DNA from: Acidobacteriota bacterium | Lineage (GTDB): Bacteria; Acidobacteriota; Vicinamibacteria; Vicinamibacterales; UBA823 | NCBI GenBank assembly: GCA_003509065.1 | Contig: DODG01000246.1 | Coordinates: 1-6,521 of the forward strand | Direction of reading: 5' to 3' | DNA: 6,521 nucleotides | Part shown: positions 1 through 6,521 of the stretch, one piece after another | How positions within the stretch are numbered: position 1 is the first letter of the stretch | How the letters are laid out: every line of letters begins with the position of its first letter | Position numbers and translations under genes: made by a program | Notes under the pieces: model-generated | Told to the model about the DNA's origin: nothing | The model's database searches: none | Seen by the model: the letters and a program-made list of their open reading frames with translations, nothing else

Positions 1-66
1 TGTATTTCGTTTGTCGATATGAGTGACTTAAATTGGAAACCAAATGAGTTAAAGTCTCTGCTTTAA
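1..66 (+). CDS. 3' end of an upstream gene, unidentified (partial)
   Basis: Frame 1 is open from the window edge to a TAA at 64-66 and encodes 21 residues ending VDMSDLNWKPNELKSLL. The other two + frames hit stops within about 25 bases. The stop lies 13 bases before the next ATG, and that gene's Shine-Dalgarno site sits in the gap, which is typical spacing inside an operon. If real, this gene is probably co-transcribed with the aminotransferase. The fragment is too short to assign a family or function, and 21 open codons can arise by chance, so this is a tentative call resting mainly on position. Confidence 0.45.
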   Translation, partial: CISFVDMSDLNWKPNELKSLL

Positions 67-67
67 C

Positions 68-73
68 AAAGGA
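68..73 (+). promoter_or_regulatory. Shine-Dalgarno site of the aminotransferase gene
   Basis: AAAGGA lies six bases before the ATG at 80, followed by an A-run. It fixes that ATG as the start. The - strand peptidase gene uses the same core at the same spacing, so this looks like the usual form in this genome. Confidence 0.75.
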
Positions 74-79
74 AAAAAA

Positions 80-1375
80 ATGAACCGCATTGAAGCTAAG
101 TTCGTCGAGTTACACCCTCAATCAAAGCCATTAGCCGACAAGGCGAACGATCTGTTTGCCGAAGGGGTAACTCATGTTTCTCGTCAAATGTTTCCTTATC
201 CCGTCTATATGGAGCGCGGATTAGGCCCACTTAAATGGGACGTTGACGGTAACGAGTACATTGATTACAAAACTGGTCACGGATCTATGATCCTTGGGCA
301 AGCCCATCCGGCGGTTGTTAATGCTGTTCAGTTGCAGATGGCAAATGGCTCTCATTTAAGTTCTGGAACGCGTTTCGAGGTTGAATGGGGTGATGCTGTA
401 TGCCGGTTGGTCCCCTCGGTAGAAAAACTCCGTTTTGTTGGATCTGGTACAGAGGCCCTAATGATGGCCTTTAAGATGGCAAGAGTTTTCAGCGGTAAAG
501 AGAAGATTGTTAAGTTTGCGGGCGCGTTTCACGGTTGGTCTGATCCAGCTTATGTTACGGATCCGGAGACAGATCGCCAGTATGGAATTCCTAGCGGTAC
601 GAGCGATTCTATAATTAACGCTCCTCCCCACGATCTTGATGCCATAGACGAAATTCTCACAGGCCATGACGATATTGCAGCCGTTGTGTTCCAGGGAAAC
701 GACATTGCTCCTCCCGAATTCATCCGTGGCTTGCGTGAACTAACGACAACTCACGGTGTTTTGTTGATTTTTGATGAGGTTGTAAGTGGGTTTAGATGGT
801 CTAATGCCGGATGTCAGGGACGGTACGGCATAACCCCTGACTTGAGTGCGTTTGCAAAGATACTTGCAGGAGGATTACCCGGTGGATGTGTGGGTGGTAG
901 AGCCGATGTGATAGATACTGTTGGAGAAGGGGGTATTCGTCATCCGGGAACATTCAACGCAAATCCTTTATCAGCCTCTGCAGGAAGTACTGCTCTTGGG
1001 ATAGTTGAACGTGATGGTATTGTCGAAACTGCTGAGAAACAGGCAGTGCGATTAAAGGATGGCATAAATAAAATTCTCCAGTCTATGGAAATCCCTGGTG
1101 GAGCTTACGGTGTGTCGTCGATAGTAATGGTTAGTCTTGGTACGCCAGTTGATACCGATGATCCGCATGCCGTTCCTGTTGGTGTTGAGCAGGGAGGTCG
1201 CCCGGTTGCAAATGAAGTCTTAGATCAGCTACAACTTGCGATTATTAATGAAGGGTTATGGACGCATCCCGCGTCGATGATACTTTCGGCTACCCACAGT
1301 GATCATGACATAGATGAGACGGTGAATAAATATGAGGCAGGTCTGCAAGCGGTGCGCTCGTCTGGTTTGATTTAA
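80..1375 (+). CDS. PLP-dependent class III aminotransferase, glutamate-1-semialdehyde aminomutase-like
   Basis: A 431-residue fold-type I PLP enzyme of aminotransferase class III, expected to be cytoplasmic and to move an amino group between or within small acids. Visible landmarks are WDVDGNEYIDY (53-63), the phosphate-binding GSGTEA (121-126), FHGWSD (150-155, YHGH in the aminomutase), the cofactor aspartate in FDEVVSGFR (D232), the Schiff-base lysine in FAKILAGGLPGG (K260) and HPGTFNANPLS (288-298). Length and motif order match glutamate-1-semialdehyde 2,1-aminomutase (HemL). However, the segment after FHGWSD and the usual VILEP motif differ (VVFQGNDIAPPEFI at about 202-215), and no tetrapyrrole gene is nearby. 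I therefore read it as a catabolic or specialised relative rather than the haem-pathway enzyme. The start is supported by a Shine-Dalgarno site. It converges with the peptidase gene 18 bases away. The family call is firm; the substrate is unknown. Confidence 0.93.
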   Translation: MNRIEAKFVELHPQSKPLADKANDLFAEGVTHVSRQMFPYPVYMERGLGPLKWDVDGNEYIDYKTGHGSMILGQAHPAVVNAVQLQMANGSHLSSGTRFEVEWGDAVCRLVPSVEKLRFVGSGTEALMMAFKMARVFSGKEKIVKFAGAFHGWSDPAYVTDPETDRQYGIPSGTSDSIINAPPHDLDAIDEILTGHDDIAAVVFQGNDIAPPEFIRGLRELTTTHGVLLIFDEVVSGFRWSNAGCQGRYGITPDLSAFAKILAGGLPGGCVGGRADVIDTVGEGGIRHPGTFNANPLSASAGSTALGIVERDGIVETAEKQAVRLKDGINKILQSMEIPGGAYGVSSIVMVSLGTPVDTDDPHAVPVGVEQGGRPVANEVLDQLQLAIINEGLWTHPASMILSATHSDHDIDETVNKYEAGLQAVRSSGLI

Positions 1376-1403
1376 CCATTAAGTTCGACAGCGTTACATG
1401 GTT
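1374..1403. terminator. weak hairpin between convergent genes, possible bidirectional terminator
   Basis: AACCATTAA (1374-1382) pairs with TTACATGGTT (1394-1403), giving a nine-pair stem with one bulged C (1397) and an 11-base loop. It overlaps the TAA of the + strand aminotransferase and the TAA of the - strand peptidase. Only two pairs are G-C and neither side is followed by a T-run, so it is not a classic intrinsic terminator. Its position in the 18-base convergent gap is the main reason to list it. Confidence 0.22.
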
Positions 1404-2776
1404 CTTGCAGCCGACCCTCGTTCGCTGGCAGTTCTTGCTGCTATCTCGTCGATGTCAAGGGACTTTTCAGGCCATTGATCAGGAGTGGTGTGAGACACAC
1501 GCAAGAGCAATCTTGCGAGTAGTCCTGCATACTCTTTCAGTTCTCGAGTTCGAACTTTATCCAATGTGTCTGATGAGCTGTGCCCAAAGCCCGCATCAGG
1601 GTGCCGACCGACGAATCTCCAGCGCCAGAGCATTCCCGATTGTATTCCCCTTAAAGCAAACGGGAACATATCTCCCGAAGAATCCATCTGTGACATTACA
1701 TGACAAGTCAGCCCTTCATTCATAGCATCCAGTTCTCGTTGAATTAGCGGACGTAATTCTGGGAATTGGAGAGCGACGCCTTTCATAGCACCTGTTGCGA
1801 GTTCATCCAGATTGATCATTAATCTCGGGATTGGATCATTACCATAGTGTTTTTTTACAAACGCTGTAGAACCCTGTAAGCCTTGTTCTTCCGAACCGAA
1901 TGTAGCGAAACGTATAGATCGACCGGGGCTTATGTTGTATTCCTGTTGTAGTCGCGCGAGTAGGCGCGCAGTTTCTAAAACTACTGTGCAACCTGAAGCA
2001 TTGTCATTTGCACCCGGAGAATCTACGGTGGTGTCATGGTGAGCACCAAGAATTATCCATTCATCTGGCCAGTTTTTACCTGTCAGATCGCCAATTACGT
2101 TCGAAGAAGTCTCCTTGAGTTGCTTGGAATCAACGTGCACAGTTACAGAAGCTCCGGCAGCGGCTCTACGCATCAATAACGCCCCGTCTTCGCGGGAGGT
2201 ATGGATTAATGGCAAAGGAACATCATTAGGATTATGGTCACGCCAGTCACTTGCATGACCATGTGCCGTATGACGGCCACCGGTAGCGTGGGGAGTAATG
2301 CACCCTACTACACCTAATCTGGATAGGCGTTCGAGCCGCAGGGTTAACGATTCAGGCAAAGTAAATGGTTCATAGCCGCTTGACATCAAGGCAACGGTTC
2401 CCTCTAGGCTTTGATTTAGGGCTTTGACTTCATGTGGCATTCCGAATCCGACGTCTATCAACGGTGCCGTAACGTTTATAGATGGACAAAACAGGCTGGC
2501 TCTCGCATCAATTGTCCGGTCTGTTTCATCACTGATTAAAATATCAGCAGATGTAGCTTTCCAAGAATTAACTTGAAAATTTTCGATTGAAGTTGATCTC
2601 AGGCCAAAAGACTCAAATTGTGATCGTATGTATTCTGACGCGTGCCGCTCACCTTGGGATCCCCCCCAGCGTATTCCGATCGAATCACATAGTGTGTTGA
2701 TGTGTTTATTGGCGAGGGAATCTGTTGAAGCACTCCCCATGAGCCACCTTTCAGCCGTAGACCAATCAACTGTCAT
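1394..2776 (-). CDS. M28-family zinc metallopeptidase with PA-like insert domain
   Basis: A 460-residue protein of peptidase family M28, a two-zinc aminopeptidase or carboxypeptidase fold. An N-terminal cap region (about 1-95) is followed by a probable protease-associated domain (about 100-220, ending in the VPLPLIHTSREDG stretch) and the catalytic part (about 225-430). All expected metal residues are present: H246 and D248 in GAHHDTT, D258 in GANDNASG, E296 (general base) and E297 in FGSEEQG, D324 in INLDE, and H399 in FGHSSSDTLDKV. I see no signal peptide or membrane segment, although many M28 enzymes are exported, so it probably acts inside the cell. The start is fixed by AAAGGA six bases upstream. 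It is the last gene of the three-gene - strand set, 12 bases after the enolase-family gene. M28 members cleave peptides but some act on other amides, so the substrate is open. Confidence 0.93.
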   Translation of the reverse strand: MTVDWSTAERWLMGSASTDSLANKHINTLCDSIGIRWGGSQGERHASEYIRSQFESFGLRSTSIENFQVNSWKATSADILISDETDRTIDARASLFCPSINVTAPLIDVGFGMPHEVKALNQSLEGTVALMSSGYEPFTLPESLTLRLERLSRLGVVGCITPHATGGRHTAHGHASDWRDHNPNDVPLPLIHTSREDGALLMRRAAAGASVTVHVDSKQLKETSSNVIGDLTGKNWPDEWIILGAHHDTTVDSPGANDNASGCTVVLETARLLARLQQEYNISPGRSIRFATFGSEEQGLQGSTAFVKKHYGNDPIPRLMINLDELATGAMKGVALQFPELRPLIQRELDAMNEGLTCHVMSQMDSSGDMFPFALRGIQSGMLWRWRFVGRHPDAGFGHSSSDTLDKVRTRELKEYAGLLARLLLRVSHTTPDQWPEKSLDIDEIAARTASERGSAARTM

Positions 2777-2782
2777 GTCTAG

Positions 2783-2788
2783 TCCTTT
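2783..2788 (-). promoter_or_regulatory. Shine-Dalgarno site of the M28 peptidase gene
   Basis: On the - strand AAAGGA directly follows the enolase-family stop codon and lies six bases before the peptidase ATG at 2776. This tight packing in a 12-base gap indicates that the two genes share one transcript. Confidence 0.75.
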
Positions 2789-3958
2789 TTAAATTGAGAG
2801 TATGGTTCGATCTTTGATTTGATCCCATTTAATTTCTCTGCCTAACCCGGGTGTTTGGGGTACGTGCATATACCCGTTTTCAATCCAATGGGTGTTCCTG
2901 ATTAACTTCGAAGTTTCCGTTGTGAGTACACGATCTGGTGATGTAGGCTGCCACGCGGGATGCTCCCACCAATCGTCATTTCTGATAGCTGCTACCACAT
3001 GGGGGTTACCGCCATGACAGTTTGCTCCGAACATCTCGGCCAAGTTGGCTAGTTTAATTTGTCCTGTTATACCTAATCCTGTTTGACGCACTATGTCTAT
3101 GGATCCCGAACTTAAATATGGCACTGCCAGATAAGGTGCCCCTTGAACAGATTCCAAGGCGAGAATAGCTATATCCAGGGCGTCAGAAATTCGTTTAAGG
3201 CCATTGATGTCTGATTCCTGTAGAGGTTCTTCCATCCACAGAAAACCTAGCTTTTCGAGTTCTCTGCCGACCTTTATCGCTTCATCTACCGTGTATTGCT
3301 GGACTGGATCATGCATTAGAACCATATCGTCGCCGACGACATTACGTAATTCACCTGCCAATTTAATATTGGTTGCTACTCCTAGAATCGCGTGGTCTTT
3401 AAATCCTAGAAATCCCTGAGCTTTGGCTCTCTCCGCTGAGGCTAAAGTGTCTTCAAAAGAAACGGCGGTTTCTGTCAGGTATGCCGGCACCTTGTCACGG
3501 AATCCACCAATTAGTTTATGTACTGGTAATCCCGACTTTTGACCGGCAAGATCCCAAAGCAACTCGTCAATCAGTGACAAAGGAGCGATTGTTGGCATGT
3601 GGAAATAGCGACGAGCCATCCACATTTTGTGCCAAATGTATTCCCTATCCAGAGCGTTCATACCTACAAGTTCGGGATCCCATTGAACTTTGAATGTTCG
3701 TGAATCCCACTCTAATTGTTCCTTGCTCCAGGAAGACCAAAGTACCCCAGGAGTTTCAATTCCGTCAGCAGTTTGTATATTTAATATCGCCGCGTAAGCG
3801 GGTGTTGGATCCCCGGTAACACCCGCTCCCTCAAAAGGTCTATGAGCGAATTTGGTACGGTGTGAGTCGGGATACTCTTGCATTTGGCGGAGGGGTCGCC
3901 ATTCGGGTTTGAGTACCCCCAACTCGATTATGTCTACGCGTAGTTCTTCAATCTTCAT
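2789..3958 (-). CDS. enolase-superfamily enzyme, mandelate racemase/muconate lactonizing type
   Basis: A 389-residue protein with the N-terminal capping domain (about 1-125) and the barrel domain of the enolase superfamily. These enzymes abstract a proton next to a carboxylate, held by Mg2+, to racemise, dehydrate or cycloisomerise acids. Visible active-site residues are K187 and H189 in GFKDHA (the K-x-H position), metal ligands D217 in MHDP, E243/E244 in WMEEPL and E269 in LALES, and a likely His-Asp pair formed by H315 (NCHGGNPH) and D288 (SIDIV). E332 in WWEHPAW may be the electrophilic acid. This set points to the mandelate racemase subgroup, many of whose members are acid-sugar dehydratases; the exact reaction is not predictable. 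The start MKIEELRVDIIEL is typical of the family. Its Shine-Dalgarno site is weak (GGA, seven bases upstream), and the ATG overlaps an upstream in-frame TAA as TAATG, which suggests translational coupling. Confidence 0.93.
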   Translation of the reverse strand: MKIEELRVDIIELGVLKPEWRPLRQMQEYPDSHRTKFAHRPFEGAGVTGDPTPAYAAILNIQTADGIETPGVLWSSWSKEQLEWDSRTFKVQWDPELVGMNALDREYIWHKMWMARRYFHMPTIAPLSLIDELLWDLAGQKSGLPVHKLIGGFRDKVPAYLTETAVSFEDTLASAERAKAQGFLGFKDHAILGVATNIKLAGELRNVVGDDMVLMHDPVQQYTVDEAIKVGRELEKLGFLWMEEPLQESDINGLKRISDALDIAILALESVQGAPYLAVPYLSSGSIDIVRQTGLGITGQIKLANLAEMFGANCHGGNPHVVAAIRNDDWWEHPAWQPTSPDRVLTTETSKLIRNTHWIENGYMHVPQTPGLGREIKWDQIKDRTILSI

Positions 3959-4026
3959 TATTTGATCCGGTTGTATAGATTTTCATGCTCAATGACCACC
4001 AGTTTGGCGTCTGATTCACGCCCGTC
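3958..4026 (-). other. open in-frame continuation of the acylase frame, ending in TAATG at the enolase start
   Basis: Directly after the acylase TAA (4029-4027) the same frame runs on for 22 sense codons, ending SDAKLVVIEHENLYNRIK. It then stops at a TAA (3960-3958) that shares its last A with the ATG of the enolase-family gene. The codons look like ordinary coding sequence. It may be the former C-terminus of the acylase, cut off by a recent nonsense change, a sequencing error at 4027-4029, a readthrough tail, or chance. Confidence 0.4.
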
Positions 4027-6372
4027 TTATTCAAGAAAATCTTTTGGGGCAAAAAATTCATGTACGGCTTCTCTACTTATATCTTTTTTATCCATCAGTA
4101 GTGGATGGTATTGGTTTTTCAAAGTTTCCATTACTCTGTCGTCGTAATTAACACTGCCAGGCTGGCCTGATTGTCCGGCTAGGGTAGCGCCCCAAGCCAT
4201 ATTTGGTTCTGACATGTCTACAAATAGTCGATAACTGACGCCACTGGCATTTTCAAAACCACTATCTGTTTCGACAGGCCTGCGATTGTTCACTGTTCCA
4301 CCACCACCAGGACAGTTGAAGGGACCGAGGTTGAAAAGCTGTTTCATAGCTTGAGTTTTTGCCGCTGGATGAACTAATTTCACCGTGTGTGCTTGAGCCC
4401 ACGCCCAATTCTCAATGTCTGGTCCAAACGTTTTATTGAGGTAAGTTATTGCTTCATTTGCTGCTTTATCGACTATTGATTCCAAATTGATTTGATGGTC
4501 TGCAGGATTTTCTTTTCCAGTCAATAATGAACGAACAAATCCCCCCGCTGATTCGGCCATTAGATCCGCAGCGGGTTGTCCAAGTACTGCATTACCTATC
4601 TCAATTACTAATCTTTTCCATAAAGCTTCCCAGATGGCGGGTGCGGAACTTGTCCCCTCGAATCTACAGTTCCATGTCTCAAGTGATTGGGCAGCGCACA
4701 GACTTCCAGTTCCTCCTGCGGATTTAAGAAGGCGAATAAGTTTACTTTTCAGCTCGACTGCTCTGGGATCTAAATTATCCCATTGCAAACCTTTGACAGT
4801 TTCAGGTGATACCGTGTTGTTTTCGCTTAGTACTTGCCTGATTCGCCTGAACCTGTATCCATCTGCATAGGCACCGGTTATTTCACCTAAAAGTGAACGA
4901 GGGGCAGGTGTATTGTTAGCGCTGCCTGTCCAACCTCGTTTTGGGTTGTGAAGGCCCGGCAGCGCGTCAGTATCGCTGTACCCAATCCATTGGTCTTCGA
5001 TTGCAGAAGCATTACGGGTTCCACGGGTTTTTCGTCCGCGTTTGGGTACGCTTCCGCTCATCTGATAGCCATAATTTCCATTGTCATCGGCGTATATGGC
5101 ATTCCATACAGAAAGTCTCCAGGTTGAGAGGATACTTTTGACTTCATCTGCGGACTGAGCATGATTTAGTCCAAAAAGTGATTTCATGTCATCAATCCGT
5201 TCATGACCGATCCACTTAAGAGATATAGGGTTATCTCCATTAGGATCAACCGATGGAATGAATTGATTCACTACTGGGCCTCTACTGGTTAAGTTGATTT
5301 TCAACTCAGATAATCCACTACCTTTGACAGTAATTTGTTCTCTAATAATTTCAAAAGGGACTGACTGAATTCCATCCATATATTTGGACGGATTATTTGG
5401 GTCTACTTGTTCGTGGTAAAGATCGCGAGTGGAAGAACTGTTATTTGTACGCGCCCATGTCGCATGACGGGTACGACCGAAAATTACAGGTGGAGCTCCA
5501 GCATATGCAGCTCCGATGCAATCTATTTCAGGGCCAACTAAATGCTGTTCGTACCATAAATCTGGAAAATGTATGGGCCAATGTGGGTCTGATGCGAGCA
5601 GTGGCAGCCCTGTTGTGGATTTTGGTGCCCCAACTATCCAGTTGTTAGAACCGGTGCCATCATCTCCCCCTCCTTCGGGGTGTAATTCGGTTGAACAGGA
5701 CTGATCAGGTACGATGTACTCTGCGGCTTCGGGTTGAAGAAACTTATCTGCTAACTCTGGAGACGTATGGCGTATTACTCTTTCAGGCCCAACGATTTGT
5801 TGAAGCCGTCCAGTGAGAGACCACCAGAACTCTCTCATTACTGCAAGAGTAGCGGTAGATGACCAGGCCAGAGGTTCATAATCCAACACATCAAATTCCA
5901 CAGGTAATTCATCTATAGCTATATCGATCCAGGCATTGACTCCGCGGGCGTAAGAATCTATTGATGAAGCCGATCGATCATCGAGTGTTTTTAATTCAAG
6001 TTTTGCTGCACGTTCGAATCCGATTGTTCTACTTTGCTTGTCACTGTGGAAGTTGTCTTCGCCGGTCACTTCTGCCAGTTTCCCTGTAGCTGATCGATGT
6101 CGATAGTCTAGTTGCCATAAACGATCTTGAGCTTGAACGTATCCGCAGGCGAACCATAGATCTTTTTCGTTTTCGGCGAAGATATGTGGAATTCCGAATC
6201 GATCACGGATTACTCTCGCACCATTACCGGTCGGGTGATCTTTAAGCAGCTCCTCGGGAAGTTTGGATTTTAAATACTGTTTATAGTTTGGGAATAAAGG
6301 TGATTTTTTATTGTTGCTGTTAGTTTTTTCATCACGCAGTGACGCGATTAAATTTGCTTTTTCATAGCTCAT
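4027..6372 (-). CDS. penicillin acylase family (S45) N-terminal-nucleophile amidohydrolase
   Basis: A 781-residue protein counted from the ATG at 6372. Members are made as one chain that cuts itself into alpha and beta subunits and hydrolyses amide bonds of beta-lactams, N-acyl-homoserine lactones or other N-acyl compounds. Landmarks are DRFGIPHIFAEN (57-68), GYVQAQDRLWQLD (77-89), a Gly/Asp-rich spacer, and the self-cleavage site G241/S242 in GTGSNNWIVG, where S242 becomes the nucleophile of the beta chain. H264 in ASDPHWP is position 23 of the beta chain, as in glutaryl-7-ACA acylases. N486 in GSANNTP matches the oxyanion-hole Asn, and GQSGQPGS lies at 733-740. The first 45 residues are polar and show no signal peptide, although many relatives are periplasmic. 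An in-frame TTG at 6384 would add four residues, but the ATG has GGG seven bases upstream and is preferred. First gene of the - strand set. The frame continues open past the stop. Family firm, substrate unknown. Confidence 0.93.
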   Translation of the reverse strand: MSYEKANLIASLRDEKTNSNNKKSPLFPNYKQYLKSKLPEELLKDHPTGNGARVIRDRFGIPHIFAENEKDLWFACGYVQAQDRLWQLDYRHRSATGKLAEVTGEDNFHSDKQSRTIGFERAAKLELKTLDDRSASSIDSYARGVNAWIDIAIDELPVEFDVLDYEPLAWSSTATLAVMREFWWSLTGRLQQIVGPERVIRHTSPELADKFLQPEAAEYIVPDQSCSTELHPEGGGDDGTGSNNWIVGAPKSTTGLPLLASDPHWPIHFPDLWYEQHLVGPEIDCIGAAYAGAPPVIFGRTRHATWARTNNSSSTRDLYHEQVDPNNPSKYMDGIQSVPFEIIREQITVKGSGLSELKINLTSRGPVVNQFIPSVDPNGDNPISLKWIGHERIDDMKSLFGLNHAQSADEVKSILSTWRLSVWNAIYADDNGNYGYQMSGSVPKRGRKTRGTRNASAIEDQWIGYSDTDALPGLHNPKRGWTGSANNTPAPRSLLGEITGAYADGYRFRRIRQVLSENNTVSPETVKGLQWDNLDPRAVELKSKLIRLLKSAGGTGSLCAAQSLETWNCRFEGTSSAPAIWEALWKRLVIEIGNAVLGQPAADLMAESAGGFVRSLLTGKENPADHQINLESIVDKAANEAITYLNKTFGPDIENWAWAQAHTVKLVHPAAKTQAMKQLFNLGPFNCPGGGGTVNNRRPVETDSGFENASGVSYRLFVDMSEPNMAWGATLAGQSGQPGSVNYDDRVMETLKNQYHPLLMDKKDISREAVHEFFAPKDFLE

Positions 6373-6380
6373 GTATAGAC

Positions 6381-6395
6381 CCAATATTTCATTGG
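6381..6395. promoter_or_regulatory. inverted repeat in the acylase 5' region, possible operator
   Basis: CCAAT and ATTGG flank a five-base centre, ending nine bases before the acylase ATG. The arms are short, so it could be chance. Its CAATATT core recurs in the palindrome at 6459-6470. No convincing -35/-10 pair was found nearby. Confidence 0.2.
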
Positions 6396-6458
6396 TAGCA
6401 GTACGTTAGATTCTGTTATGTCGTTACGTATGGTGGGCCGCCGTTTTAAACTGTACCA

Positions 6459-6470
6459 AGCAATATTGCT
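6459..6470. promoter_or_regulatory. 12-base perfect palindrome upstream of the acylase operon
   Basis: AGCAATATTGCT is a perfect palindrome 86 bases upstream of the acylase ATG, in the 149-base stretch (6373-6521) where I can support no gene. It could bind a dimeric regulator. One or two such palindromes are expected by chance in a window this size, so position is the only support. The rest of this stretch shows short open frames in several readings without a Shine-Dalgarno site or recognisable family. Confidence 0.25.
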
Positions 6471-6521
6471 CAGCCGTTATTGCGGATTTTGTGACGATCA
6501 GGTTAACTCTGGGGCCATGTG

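Noticed and set aside
25..56. Imperfect inverted repeat (GACTT/AAGTC outer, TTGG-AAA-CCAA inner) upstream of the aminotransferase, as an operator or 5' hairpin.
   Set aside because: It lies inside the probable 3' end of an upstream coding frame, the inner stem is only four pairs and the outer arms are separated by a lopsided internal loop.
1405..1725. A 106-codon + strand frame opposite the peptidase gene, and the other 60-80-codon frames opposite the acylase and enolase genes.
   Set aside because: They are antisense shadows of genes with complete catalytic motifs, and their translations show no family features.
3959..4026. Resemblance of the LVVIEHENLY stretch to an IEH-x-LY motif remembered from ketoacid dehydrogenase E1-beta subunits, suggesting a relic of such a gene.
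   Set aside because: The match is a few residues from memory, and the phase with the acylase frame plus the TAATG overlap is better explained as an acylase tail.
6372..6384. TTG at 6384 as the acylase start.
   Set aside because: It has no Shine-Dalgarno site, and the ATG four codons later has a weak but better placed GGG; neither changes the domain reading.
6418..6521. Divergent + strand frame starting MSLRMVGRRFKLYQ and open to the window edge.
   Set aside because: No Shine-Dalgarno site, no recognisable family, only about 34 codons visible, and a second + frame is equally open here, so coding cannot be supported.
6424..6521. - strand frame open from the window edge to a TAA at 6426-6424, as the 3' end of a gene upstream of the acylase.
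   Set aside because: About 31 codons with no recognisable motif; another - strand frame stops at 6500-6498, and nothing favours one over the other.

Overview
The window holds four complete protein-coding genes, probably the tail of a fifth, and almost no non-coding sequence. One gene on the + strand, a PLP-dependent class III aminotransferase related to glutamate-1-semialdehyde aminomutase (80-1375), converges on a three-gene set on the - strand. In transcription order that set is a penicillin-acylase-family N-terminal-nucleophile amidohydrolase (6372 to 4027), an enolase-superfamily enzyme of the mandelate racemase type (3958 to 2789) and an M28-family zinc peptidase with a PA-like insert (2776 to 1394). 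I saw no tRNA, rRNA, CRISPR array or mobile element.

Organism: the compact layout, AAAGGA-type Shine-Dalgarno sites and moderate base composition indicate a bacterium. Enolase-superfamily enzymes placed with amidohydrolases, peptidases and PLP enzymes of unknown substrate recall the catabolic gene content reported for free-living marine heterotrophs such as the SAR202 group of Chloroflexota. That assignment is inference from gene content; no phylogenetic marker is present.

Layout: bases 1-66 read as the open 3' end of an upstream + strand frame, followed 13 bases later by the aminotransferase. The two convergent transcription units are 18 bases apart, and a weak hairpin covers both stop codons. 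On the - strand the gaps are 12 bases (enolase to peptidase) and 68 bases (acylase to enolase). The 68-base gap is an open continuation of the acylase reading frame past its TAA, and it ends in a TAATG overlap with the enolase start. Bases 6373-6521 carry the acylase 5' region with two small inverted repeats but no gene I can support. No other stretch without a gene reaches 300 bases.

How the genes may work together (inference): the acylase would cleave an amide or N-acyl bond, the peptidase a terminal peptide or similar bond, the enolase-family enzyme would act on a carboxylic acid product by alpha-proton abstraction, and the nearby PLP enzyme would move an amino group. None of the four proteins has a visible signal peptide, so the set looks like an intracellular route for breaking down an imported amide-containing compound. 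The substrate cannot be read from the sequence.
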